From assembly GCA_964389375.1 (NCBI GenBank), contig CAYMDP010000015.1, forward strand, positions 1 through 57,696: DNA of 57,696 nt, written 5' to 3'. Below, in pieces: positions 8,183 to 15,950 of this stretch (positions within the stretch are counted from its first letter, which is position 1; every line of letters begins with the position of its first letter). The notes beneath the pieces are model-generated. The model was not told where the DNA came from. It ran no database searches and saw nothing but the letters and a program-made list of their open reading frames with translations. Both the position numbers and the translations under genes were made by a program. The stretch comes from CAYMDP01 sp964389375 (lineage in GTDB: Bacteria; Bdellovibrionota; Bdellovibrionia; Bdellovibrionales; UBA1609).

Positions 8183-9855
8183 ATGAAACAGCTTCGATTT
8201 TTAATCTTCATCCTATTGTTTTCACTTTTTAGCGCCGCCTGTACTCAGGCCGAACAAACCGAAGCTTTAAAGGACCCGCAAGGACTCGAGGAGAAATCGA
8301 CTCCTCCAGAAGATGATGACACGGATACCCCACCGCCTCGCGACCCAGATCTTCCACCACTTCCGGATCCTCAGCCCGAGCCACAACCTCAGCCCGAGCC
8401 ACAACCTCAGCCCGAGCCACAACCTCAGCCCGAGCCACAACCTCAGCCCGAGCCNNNNNNNNNNNNNNNNNNNNNNNNNNNNNNNNNNNNNNNNNNNNNN
8501 NNNNNNNNNNNNNNNNNNNNNNNNNNNNNNNNNNNNNNNNNNNNNNNNNNNNNNCGCAACCTCAGCCCGAGCCGCAACCTCAGCCCGAGCCGCAACCTCA
8601 GCCTGAACCGCAACCTCAGCCTGAACCGCAACCTCAGCCTGAACCGCAACCTCAGCCTGAACCGCAACCTCAGCCCGAGCCGCAACCTCAGCCCGAGCCG
8701 CAACCTCAGCCCGAGCCGCAACCTCAGCCTGAACCACAACCTCAGCCTGAACCACAACCTCAGCCTGAACCGCAACCTCAGCCCGAACCACAACCTCAGC
8801 CTGAACCGCAACCTCAGCCCGAACCGCAACCTCAGCCCGAGCCGCAACCTCAGCCTGAACCAGAGCCGCCAGTGAAAGTGACTGACCGCTTCGAGCAAAA
8901 AGATAGTGGCGGACAAGTGGATGTCTTGTTTGTCATCGACAACTCAGACTCGATGCTTGTGGATTTCCAACTTGGAATCGCCGAGAAGTTTCGCGGTTTT
9001 GTGAACCACCTTCAGGGGCTCGATTTTCACATTGGTGTTACGACAACCGACATGACTTCTCCAAAGGGCTACCCCGGCTACGGAGGCCGCTTAGATCGAA
9101 TTCGCGGAACCGAAGAATTCTATATTCAGTCTTCAACTCCGAACGCAGAAGAAAAATTAGTTTCTACGATCCGAAGAAACGAAACCCTAAACTGCAGAAA
9201 AGATAACCCTCATCTGGTCGAAAAATTAACTTCGCCGATCGAGATCATGGCCGGTGTCTTTTGTGGAGTGAACATCGAAGAGCCACTAAAGGCGACTCGC
9301 GATGCCGTCCGAGGACAAGCGACTTACAACCATGGCTTTTTCAGGGATCAATCTGATTTTGTTATGATCGCTGTCTCTGATGCAGACGAAGGCGGAAGCG
9401 GTCGCGAAGTCTTTAGAAGATTAGTTAAGCCACAAGAACTTATCGATACAGTCGCCGAAGAGTTTCAAGGTCAAAAGAATTTCACCGGCTATGGAATCAT
9501 TGTTCAGCCCGAAGACAAAGAATGTCTGAAGTCTCAAAAAGACCAGCAATTTTTATCTCAGGTATACTATGGAACCTATGTCAGTGATCTTGCCCAAAAG
9601 ACCTCAGGCTTTACCTTAAGCATCTGTAAAGAAGAGGGCTACGCCCAGGCCCTAAAGGCTGTCGCAGACAAAGTCCGATCTCGCGGCTTAGAAAAGATCT
9701 TCACCCTAAGTCAGGAGCCAATCCCCGAAAGCCTAGAGATTCGCATTACTCCAAGCACCGGGATCCAATGGCGAGTCGAAGGCCGAAGGATTATTTTTGA
9801 GTCCGCACCTCCGATCGGAAGTCTGATCGAAATTAGCTATTTGCCTAAACTCTAA
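8183..9855 (+). CDS. vWA-domain lipoprotein with PQPEPQ repeat linker (spans assembly gap)
   Basis: One gene, broken into two reading frames only by the 100-base N placeholder at 8455-8554. It starts with a lipoprotein signal (ILLFSLFSAAC), then an acidic proline-rich stretch, then tandem PQPEPQ hexapeptides before (8369-8454) and after (8560-8865) the gap. It ends in about 330 residues with a von Willebrand factor A fold: VDVLFVIDNSDSM carries the DxSxS metal site. The frame after the gap reads QPQPEP only in the frame of the vWA part, so the true gap length differs from 100. Likely an outer-membrane-anchored or surface lipoprotein with a long rigid stalk. Its ligand is unknown. No operon partner is seen. 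Confidence 0.85.
8369..8865 (+). repeat. 18-bp tandem coding repeat (PQPEPQ)n, interrupted by gap
   Basis: Four complete 18-bp units and part of a fifth precede the N block, and 17 units (the last degenerate) follow it. Units before the gap all use CCA for one proline and GAG for glutamate. Units after it mix CCC-GAG-CCG with CCT-GAA-CCG and CCT-GAA-CCA. The array codes for the stalk of the vWA lipoprotein. Confidence 0.95.
8455..8554. other. Assembly gap (100 N)
   Basis: Exactly 100 Ns, the usual placeholder for an unsized gap. If the repeat is regular through the gap, the missing length must equal 17 plus a multiple of 18, because 14 bases of a unit precede it and 5 bases end a unit after it. 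Confidence 0.97.
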
Positions 9856-9862
9856 TCAATCC

Positions 9863-9882
9863 CCCCGCTCAGTTGAGCGGGG
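9863..9882 (+). terminator. Strong hairpin after the vWA gene
   Basis: CCCCGCTCA and TGAGCGGGG form a perfect 9-bp stem with a two-base loop, eight bases after the stop codon. No T-run follows, so it may be a 3'-end stabiliser or a factor-assisted terminator and not a simple intrinsic one. Confidence 0.55.
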
Positions 9883-9981
9883 ACTCATTTGGCCTGATTC
9901 CGTCCACTCCTGCCGCGTCCCAAGGACAGCTTTAAAGTCCGAGGGGCCGTAATTCTAAAGCCCGCGAGCAAGAGTTTAATT

Positions 9982-10010
9982 TTGACTTCCGACCCCAGGG
10001 TTTGTAACAA
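9982..10010 (+). promoter_or_regulatory. Putative promoter of tRNA-Arg
   Basis: TTGACT at 9982-9987, then a 17-base spacer, then TAACAA at 10005-10010. The distance to the tRNA 5' end at 10032 leaves room for a short leader. The -10 is weak. Confidence 0.4.
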
Positions 10011-10031
10011 AGAGCATCGAGAAATAAACTT

Positions 10032-10108
<77 letters not shown>

Positions 10109-10554
10109 AATTTTATAAAACACCAAAAAGCAAAAAACCAAAAATAAACTTCGAAGACGAAATCGTCGGTGATGGCGGCAGGACGAGAAGAGAGCGAGCG
10201 GCCGCGCCGCAAGCGCCAGTGGCGCTTGTGGTGTGGTAAGTCGGCCACGACGGCCGACTTAGCTCGCGCCCCCGGCTTCTTAAGGGCTTGGGCAGGAGCC
10301 CAAGCCGGGAAGACCGAGTCCAACCAAAATCTCCAAACTATAAATAAAAAACATAAACACCAAAAAACCCAAATCAAACCTCGAAGAGTAAAGCCCCTCA
10401 AGAAAAGCACAGAACGAAAACAAAGCACTTAAGCCCAAGAAGCAAAGCATCAAACCGCTCAACACATGCTGCTCAAGGCCGTACAGAAATCTTGACCCCA
10501 ATTTGCCTGCGCCGTAGCTTCGCTTCACAAACATTTTTCTCAAAGGGGGATCTT
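10109..10554 (+). other. 446-base intergenic region with inverted tRNA tail and hairpins
   Basis: This stretch holds no credible gene. Bases 10168-10184 are the exact reverse complement of the last 17 bases of tRNA-Arg before its final A (10091-10107). A cluster of stems follows: AAGCGCC/GGCGCTT (10211-10227), AAGTCGGCC/GGCCGACTT (10238-10260) and GGCTTGGGC/GCCCAAGCC (10285-10306). The third overlaps an alternative CCCGGCTT/AAGCCGGG pairing (10271-10309). The flanks are A-rich with partly repeated CACCAAAAA words and a TCGAAGA motif (near 10151 and 10381). The ribosome site of the next gene is at its end. Confidence 0.7.
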
Positions 10555-11001
10555 ATGAGAAGTCTTTTAAAGGTATCTGTTCTTTCTGTATCTGCATTGT
10601 TTGCATCCGCAGCAATGGCCTGTCCTGATCTTAGCGGAAGCTATTCTTGTGATGGCGAGAAGCTAACAATCAGCCAAAGTGTTGGAGCCGATGGCGTCAC
10701 CACTTATAGCATCAATGATGGCCAAGCTATGCTTCGCGCCGATGGAGTTGCAAGAGATGTTGCAACTGGAGACGAAAGCATCCCAATGGTCAGTGAAACT
10801 TACGGCTGTGCTGGAAACACTCTTGTAAACACGGTTCGTGGAGACATCGTTGATGGTGGCAATAAAATTGGCGCCCTTTTCGTAACAACAAGTTACACCA
10901 ACGAAGGCGGAAATTTAAACTCTGCTTACAACGGCAATGCGACAATGAACGATGGCCAAGTCCACCCGATTGAAGGCTTTGCGACTTGCTCTCCAAACTA
11001 A
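10555..11001 (+). CDS. Small secreted protein of unknown function
   Basis: The 148-residue product starts at the ATG at 10555, chosen because AAGGGGGA lies five bases upstream and a clear signal peptide follows (MRSLLKVSVLSVSALFASAAMA, cleavage before CPDLSG). The mature part is about 126 residues, small-residue rich, with four cysteines (CPD, YSC, YGC, FATC) that could form two disulphides in the periplasm. It is probably beta-rich. I do not recognise the family. It is followed by a good intrinsic terminator, so it is likely monocistronic. Confidence 0.8.
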   Translation: MRSLLKVSVLSVSALFASAAMACPDLSGSYSCDGEKLTISQSVGADGVTTYSINDGQAMLRADGVARDVATGDESIPMVSETYGCAGNTLVNTVRGDIVDGGNKIGALFVTTSYTNEGGNLNSAYNGNATMNDGQVHPIEGFATCSPN

Positions 11002-11024
11002 TTTTTAAAAGTTAGTTCTAGAAT

Positions 11025-11053
11025 AAACGGCTCCAACTGGGGCCGTTTTTTTA
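11025..11053. terminator. Intrinsic terminator
   Basis: AAACGGCTCC pairs with GGGGCCGTTT (one G-T pair) around an AACT loop and is followed by a run of seven Ts. It serves the secreted-protein gene on the plus strand. The A-rich 5' side suggests it could also work for the convergent minus-strand gene. Confidence 0.88.
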
Positions 11054-11332
11054 TTTACTTCCACCCGAGCCTAAGTATCGATCGTGGACCTGAGTCACAA
11101 ATTGTTTCAAGAAAGCTTTTGTTACTGTCGCGGGAACGTCAATTGGTATGCCCCAGTCTTTTCCATCCCTCACATCTGCCCAAATCTTGTTATCTTTTTC
11201 ATGAAAATGAAGAAAACCTTGGCCCTTTAAATAAAAAATCCCCGGCTTGGGTTCTTTTAGACCCTTAAACTTTCGGACTTCATCGAGAGCAGATTCCATC
11301 TCGCTTAATCGTTCGTATTTGCAGCGTCCCAT
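11051..11332 (-). CDS. Conserved-looking hypothetical protein
   Basis: A 93-residue soluble protein without signal peptide or membrane segment. The middle reads PKPGIFYLKGQGFLHFHEKDNKIWADVRDG, which resembles a small alpha/beta domain of uncharacterised proteins. I cannot name the family. Its ATG overlaps the TAA of the DinB-like gene upstream (TAATG), so the two are co-translated and may act together. It ends against the shared terminator. Confidence 0.75.
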   Translation of the reverse strand: MGRCKYERLSEMESALDEVRKFKGLKEPKPGIFYLKGQGFLHFHEKDNKIWADVRDGKDWGIPIDVPATVTKAFLKQFVTQVHDRYLGSGGSK

Positions 11333-11826
11333 TAATTAAAACCCCAATCGGACTTCCAGCTTTGCGGCAGTTCGAAGCCCGCAAAAGCCGCGACGTTTGA
11401 CCAAATTCCAATATGCAGACATTCATGCTGAATAAGTACATGGCAATATTCGCTAAAGCCCATATTCACCCCGAAAAAATCTAGCTGAAAACTAGCGAGA
11501 GCCTCATCATCGTATTGGCGAAGAACCGATTTTAACTCCTCGTCTTTTCTGATTAAATCCTGCCGAATTTCGGACTTAGTTAAATGGCCGGAGTAAAAGG
11601 AATGTTTTTTCGAAAAATCCACGGCACGGTTACGAAAGCCCTCTATGTAAACTCCGTAAACGCAAGCCATGTGGCGGAATTGCTTCGCAAGAGGCGCATA
11701 CTTTGGGTGGTGGGTGTAATTCCACATATCCCCTGGAATTGCGTCTAAAAAATCCATTGTAATCTTACGGTTGTAGAACCAAGTCCTCTCAAATTCTTCT
11801 ATGATTTGCCTTGCTGTCATATTCAC
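11332..11826 (-). CDS. DinB-family four-helix protein
   Basis: A 164-residue protein of the DinB/YfiT-like superfamily, metal-binding four-helix bundles found in stress or thiol-transfer roles. Evidence is the early helix ending FRHMACVYG, with a histidine near 49, and the late HxxxH pair in QHECLHIG, placed like the three-histidine metal site. The length is typical. It forms a two-gene operon with the hypothetical protein that follows. The LysR-type regulator at 11902 is divergent, 75 bases away, and is a candidate regulator. The substrate is unknown. Confidence 0.72.
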   Translation of the reverse strand: MNMTARQIIEEFERTWFYNRKITMDFLDAIPGDMWNYTHHPKYAPLAKQFRHMACVYGVYIEGFRNRAVDFSKKHSFYSGHLTKSEIRQDLIRKDEELKSVLRQYDDEALASFQLDFFGVNMGFSEYCHVLIQHECLHIGIWSNVAAFAGFELPQSWKSDWGFN

Positions 11827-11901
11827 CTTCTCTTGCCTCTTTAGTTATGCTAGATGATCGATTAAGTAAATTGAAACAAACTAAACTGTCGTTTTAATAA
11901 A

Positions 11902-12807
11902 ATGAAACTTAGAATACAAAATATAAACCTGAATGCCTTGCTTCACTTTCACACGATCGCTAAACATCGAAGCCTAAGCTTGGCCGCTAAAGACCTGTAC
12001 CTTTCAGCTCCCGCCATGACTCACTCCCTAAATAATCTCGAGGCAGCACTAGAGGAAAAACTTTGCCTTAGGAGCCGATCTGCATTTCAGTTGACGACCT
12101 CAGGCGCCCGACTCTATCAAACGACCCAAAAAATCTTTCTGGAACTTGAAGGCTTCGCACAAAGTCAAAGTGACGAAAATCAGTTCTCCGGGATTCTGAG
12201 CATTGGAATCCTGGATCATTTCCAAAATGAAAAATTTGAGTTGGCCCTTAGAAAAGTTGTTCAAAAATTCCCATCCTTAAAACTCAACTTACAGTCTTAT
12301 GACTCTGATACCATCAACCGTCTGCTCCTCGAGGGCGAGATCTCTATAGGCTTAGGAATTTTCAGTCAGAGATCAGCAAGATTAAAATACCAAAAAATAG
12401 GGCAAGAGGTCCTTCGTTACTACATTTCTGACAAGCACCCACTGTGGAAAAAGAAAAAGATCTACAAAGAGGACCTTTTCGGTCAAAAAACTACTTGGCT
12501 CGACAATCAAAATCGGAAACTGTCTGATTTGGAATTCAATATCTTCGCTGAAAATTTAAAATACAAAATGCAGTTTTTTGCTTTTAGCAATAATCTCAGT
12601 GGCGCTCTTCAGATTCTGCTTAGCGGTCATGCGATCGTGCCTCTTCCAGAAAATTACGGAAGCTCCATTGAGAAGCAATATCCCGTCAGAAGAATTGAGG
12701 TCACAAGCAAACATAAGAGCCTTGACCAGATGATTGTATACTCTCCTTCGGGGACCTTCTCCCCGGCTTCTAAGCTTTTGGTGGATGAGTTATTGGATTT
12801 TTCGTGA
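11902..12807 (+). CDS. LysR-family transcriptional regulator
   Basis: A 301-residue one-component regulator. The N-terminal winged helix-turn-helix covers about residues 8-67 (LNALLHFHTIAKHRSLSLAAKDLYLSA, then MTHSLNNLEAAL), and the rest is a periplasmic-binding-protein-like effector domain. It is divergent from the DinB-like pair, the usual LysR arrangement, so it may control that operon and itself. The thioredoxin gene starts 71 bases downstream on the same strand. The inducer is unknown. Confidence 0.87.
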   Translation: MKLRIQNINLNALLHFHTIAKHRSLSLAAKDLYLSAPAMTHSLNNLEAALEEKLCLRSRSAFQLTTSGARLYQTTQKIFLELEGFAQSQSDENQFSGILSIGILDHFQNEKFELALRKVVQKFPSLKLNLQSYDSDTINRLLLEGEISIGLGIFSQRSARLKYQKIGQEVLRYYISDKHPLWKKKKIYKEDLFGQKTTWLDNQNRKLSDLEFNIFAENLKYKMQFFAFSNNLSGALQILLSGHAIVPLPENYGSSIEKQYPVRRIEVTSKHKSLDQMIVYSPSGTFSPASKLLVDELLDFS

Positions 12808-12877
12808 GCCTGGGATCAAACAATTTGTTGAGTTTCAAATTAAACGCGATATGAGTTTAGCCGAAAAAGGAGCAAGC

Positions 12878-13231
12878 ATGGAAACTTTAAACTTACAGAG
12901 CTTCAAAGAAAAAATCTTCGACTTTGAAAATTCAAAAGAATGGAGCTTTAAAGGCTCTCGCCCCGCAATTATTGATTTCTACGCAGACTGGTGTGGACCT
13001 TGTCAGATGCAAGCGCCCGTACTGGATAGAATTGCCGAAACCTACAAAGGAAAAGTCGACATTTACAAAATCGACACCGAAGCCAGCCCAGAATTAGCTG
13101 GGATGTTTGGTATTAAGGGGATTCCGGCATTGCTGTTTATTCCAAGTCAGGGAGAGCCTGCAATGAATTCTGGCTTTATCGCTGAAGAAGGACTTCAGCG
13201 CGCCATTAAAGAATTATTTGAAATTGAGTAA
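12878..13231 (+). CDS. Thioredoxin
   Basis: A 117-residue cytoplasmic thiol-disulphide oxidoreductase. The ATG at 12878 is preferred over upstream in-frame starts because an AAGGAG ribosome site lies six bases before it and the family length fits. The active site WCGPC has its cysteines at about 39 and 42, and the cis-proline is in GIPALLF near 83. An N-terminal extension of about 15 residues precedes the usual fold. It sits downstream of a LysR-type regulator and may be co-transcribed. Canonical TrxA is likely but a specialised paralog is possible. Confidence 0.9.
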   Translation: METLNLQSFKEKIFDFENSKEWSFKGSRPAIIDFYADWCGPCQMQAPVLDRIAETYKGKVDIYKIDTEASPELAGMFGIKGIPALLFIPSQGEPAMNSGFIAEEGLQRAIKELFEIE

Positions 13232-13234
13232 GAC

Positions 13235-14182
13235 CTAGTCGCAGTCCAAAACTCCGACGTTCACGGCATCGAGTCCCACGGCGTCTTCTATGCCTCTGGA
13301 TTCGACCGGAACTCTTCCATTAAAGGCTCTAAAGCCAGAGTTCATAAAGGCATTGAAGCGAAAAACCAAGGATCCACTCGCCGCCGGAAATTGAACCACA
13401 GGAATTCGAATCGAGTGATGAATCCAATCCGCTCTTTGGTGATTGATTCCATTCATCGTTGAATAGCGACCCGTTGAGCTTCCCTGAAAAATAGTCACCC
13501 AAGGGCCGTTTCTTAAGCCAGCCGCATTAAAAGTCGGTCCAACTCCGCAGGCCGCAGCTGTTCCGTTACACACTTCAAGTTTTAGATATTCGCCGGCCTC
13601 AAGTCCAATCGGAAGGTAGTTAAATGAGATCCCGTACTCTGGTCGATTCTCAAGAGGTAGGGCCGTCGAAACCAAAAAGACATTATGAACCGAACTTCCC
13701 GGGCGCCCATAAAAATAAACGGACGAGACTCCAGCTGCTGCTGGGCCTAAAGGATTCGTATTGAAGATCTCTGCACCAACACGGTCCGCAGAAGTTCCAA
13801 CCCGCCCCAAATCATCAACAACTCGTCGCCATCCAAATGGATTCCCTGCTGAGGCATCGATCTCGCGCCTTCCCTCAAAGGAGTCCGAAATCAAAATTTC
13901 TGTAAACACACAATCGGGGTTGAAAGAATCATCCGGTCTCGGACCCATTCCACCATTATCCGGTGGTGGGATAGGCGTAGGTGGCGGAGGTAATCCGGGA
14001 CCGGCATCATCATCAGGAGGAGTCCCATCATCGGCGCCAGGAGGAAGCGGCGTGTCTTGTGAGCCCTGAGAAGAGTCACTGACTGGGTCAAAAGCTACTG
14101 GACCACAATTGTTGTAGGCCAAAATGACCGCTAAAGTCGCCCCCACAATCACTAGATTTCTAATTTGCTGTTTACGTCTCAC
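13235..14182 (-). CDS. Secreted protein A of a tandem paralog pair
   Basis: A 315-residue exported protein from a GTG start at 14182 with GAGGAA before it. The signal peptide ends in ILAYNNCG, lipoprotein-like with an unusual NN before the cysteine. A low-complexity linker rich in Pro, Asp and Gly (PLPPGADDG to PPPDNGG) covers about 40-80. The rest is a domain shared with the next gene: GNPFGWR, SSVYFYGRPGSSVHNV, LEVCNGTAAACGVG, FRFNAFMNSGF. The strand pattern (KLEVCNG, WVTIF, LVFRF, VGLDAVNV) suggests a jelly-roll beta sandwich like MAM or carbohydrate-binding modules. That is inference only. Function unknown. Confidence 0.8.
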   Translation of the reverse strand: MRRKQQIRNLVIVGATLAVILAYNNCGPVAFDPVSDSSQGSQDTPLPPGADDGTPPDDDAGPGLPPPPTPIPPPDNGGMGPRPDDSFNPDCVFTEILISDSFEGRREIDASAGNPFGWRRVVDDLGRVGTSADRVGAEIFNTNPLGPAAAGVSSVYFYGRPGSSVHNVFLVSTALPLENRPEYGISFNYLPIGLEAGEYLKLEVCNGTAAACGVGPTFNAAGLRNGPWVTIFQGSSTGRYSTMNGINHQRADWIHHSIRIPVVQFPAASGSLVFRFNAFMNSGFRAFNGRVPVESRGIEDAVGLDAVNVGVLDCD

Positions 14183-14374
14183 TTCCTCACCCCTTTGGCC
14201 TTATGCAAACAAGCAGACCCACATCACAAGGCATACTTAAAAGTGTAAGCAGGCAGACTGCCAGTGACAACCTTAATTACTTATTAATACTGTATTGAAA
14301 CAAAAAGACTTGCGCCCATCTGCAGAGTGACAAAAGCCTGTGCGATTTGGGTTAACTTATCAAGCGATTGAAGA

Positions 14375-15220
14375 TTAATTACAGGTGATCGCGCCCGCCG
14401 AAACCGCATCTAGGGCAACCCCGTCTTCTAGACCATTGGCCGCAACCGGGACACCTTGGTTAAAGACTTTAAAGCCTTCATTCATGCGCGCGTTGAAGCG
14501 AAAAACGAAGGAACCTGCCGAGTGAGGGAACTTGTTCATCTCAATCCGAAGGGTCTTAAATAGCCAATCTGTTCGGACATGGTTTAGGCCGTTAAAAGTT
14601 CTCGTCTTTGCATCTGAGCCCGCTTCGAAAACTTTCACCCATGGACCATTTTTTAAAGCCGTCGCATTAAAGCTAGATCCGACACCACAAGCCGCTGCGG
14701 TTCCGTTACAAACTTCAAGTCTAAGATACTCGCCGGATTCGAGTGCCATCGGAAGGTAGGCAAAAGAAATTCCAAGCTCTTTGTGGTTTGCTAAGGGCAA
14801 AGCCGTCGAAATCAAATAGACATTGTGAACAGAGCTTCCCGGACGGCCATAAAAATAGACTGAGCTGTTACCGTTGGCGGCTGCGCCCAGAGGGCTTGAT
14901 AAGAAAATTTCTGAGCCCACTCGATCGGCGCTCGTTCCAATTTTTCCCATATCATTTACGATTTTTCGCCAGCCAAATGGGTTTCCTGTGGAAGCCGAAA
15001 TTTCGCTTCGGCCTTCGAATGAATCTGAAATCATCTTTTCTGCGAACACACAATTTGGATCAAAAATATCCCCACCAAAATTGGTGTCATCAAAAGGAAG
15101 CCCAAGGCCCACGTTAGATGGGTCGTTGTTTGAGTCAAAGGACACCTGCCCGCAATTGTTAAATCCAATCGCGATGGCCAGCATGGCTCCTAAAGTTATT
15201 GATATGTTTAAGCGTCTCAT
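14375..15220 (-). CDS. Secreted protein B of a tandem paralog pair
   Basis: A 281-residue paralog of the gene downstream, with the same core but a shorter linker (SNVGLGLPFDDTNFGGD) in place of the proline-rich one. The signal peptide ends in AIGFNNCG. Shared blocks include NPFGWRKI, GTSADRVGSEIF, SSVYFYGRPGSSVHNVYLISTALPL and LEVCNGTAAACGVG. AAAGGTGG precedes the ATG. The 192 bases between the two genes are AT-rich with no clear terminator, so each may have its own promoter. Local gene duplication is the simplest origin. Function unknown; a surface-exposed ligand-binding role is only a guess. Confidence 0.8.
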   Translation of the reverse strand: MRRLNISITLGAMLAIAIGFNNCGQVSFDSNNDPSNVGLGLPFDDTNFGGDIFDPNCVFAEKMISDSFEGRSEISASTGNPFGWRKIVNDMGKIGTSADRVGSEIFLSSPLGAAANGNSSVYFYGRPGSSVHNVYLISTALPLANHKELGISFAYLPMALESGEYLRLEVCNGTAAACGVGSSFNATALKNGPWVKVFEAGSDAKTRTFNGLNHVRTDWLFKTLRIEMNKFPHSAGSFVFRFNARMNEGFKVFNQGVPVAANGLEDGVALDAVSAGAITCN

Positions 15221-15477
15221 TCTGATCCACCTTTATTTAAAGTCGGTCCTTGAGCTTTAGTTCTGCAAGCCCAAGGCCTGATTTTATTGCATCTGAGCTT
15301 AAGGGGCCTGCAAAGCCTTGTGAGAAGACATAAAAAAAATTAATAATTTCATTAACTTATGCATTAACACCCCCTGGTGACCTTTTTGGCGAGCATGAAA
15401 TAACGCTCAAGGTCATACGGCCAAAACATTCAGCAATTACAGAAATATCTGATAGATAGGGGCTTATTTTTTAAGCA

Positions 15478-15873
15478 ATGGAGCCTGGTTTGTTTTTTAG
15501 ACTTCCATTTTTGATCGTGTTTTTACTCCCCGTACTTCTTCAGGCGAGTCGCGTGACTCAGCTGTCTGATCAAAATGGACTCAGCCGCTACGAAGTTGAA
15601 GATATTAAAGGCCACGGTCTTGAACTTCTTGTTGAACTCCCTATTTCAACAGGCTGTGGTTTTCGAGAAGTCTATCAAGTGGCTGAACTTCCAACGAAGG
15701 TCAAAATCGTCACCCTTCGCTTGCTCCCGAAAGACGAAAACTGCCTGGTCCCCACAAGTCTGACCCGCCTTGAAAATGAGGCTAAGTTAATCATCGAACC
15801 CAACGAAAATGGACGAACCTTTGGCTACATCTTTTTACCAAAAGGCTCGGTCATGAGGGTTCTTGAGAACTAA
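15478..15873 (+). CDS. Small secreted hypothetical protein
   Basis: A 131-residue protein with an N-terminal signal sequence (FFRLPFLIVFLLPVLLQAS). The mature part of about 105 residues has two cysteines (STGCGF and ENCLVP) and ends in a hydrophobic strand. I do not recognise it. The ribosome site is weak. The gene starts 257 bases from the divergent paralog B. The next gene follows after 77 bases on the same strand. Confidence 0.65.
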   Translation: MEPGLFFRLPFLIVFLLPVLLQASRVTQLSDQNGLSRYEVEDIKGHGLELLVELPISTGCGFREVYQVAELPTKVKIVTLRLLPKDENCLVPTSLTRLENEAKLIIEPNENGRTFGYIFLPKGSVMRVLEN

Positions 15874-15950
15874 TTCGTCCCTCAAGTCTTAATTCGATTC
15901 CAAACTATTGCGCTGCGTGTTATAAATTAGCCACTAACAGGACCAATAAA

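Noticed and set aside
8369..8865. CRISPR array
   Set aside because: The repeats are directly adjacent with no unique spacers, and they code for a regular peptide.
8229..8916. Long antisense and shifted frames over the PQPEPQ repeats
   Set aside because: A repeat whose unit is a multiple of three stays open in several frames. Only the frame with signal peptide and vWA domain is supported.
10168..10184. Phage attachment site (att) at tRNA-Arg
   Set aside because: Attachment duplications are direct repeats. This copy is inverted and no integrase or element lies nearby.
10169..10432. Open frame of 87 codons on the plus strand after tRNA-Arg
   Set aside because: It covers the hairpin cluster, is very basic and low in complexity, and has no ribosome site. 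The palindromes explain the open frame.
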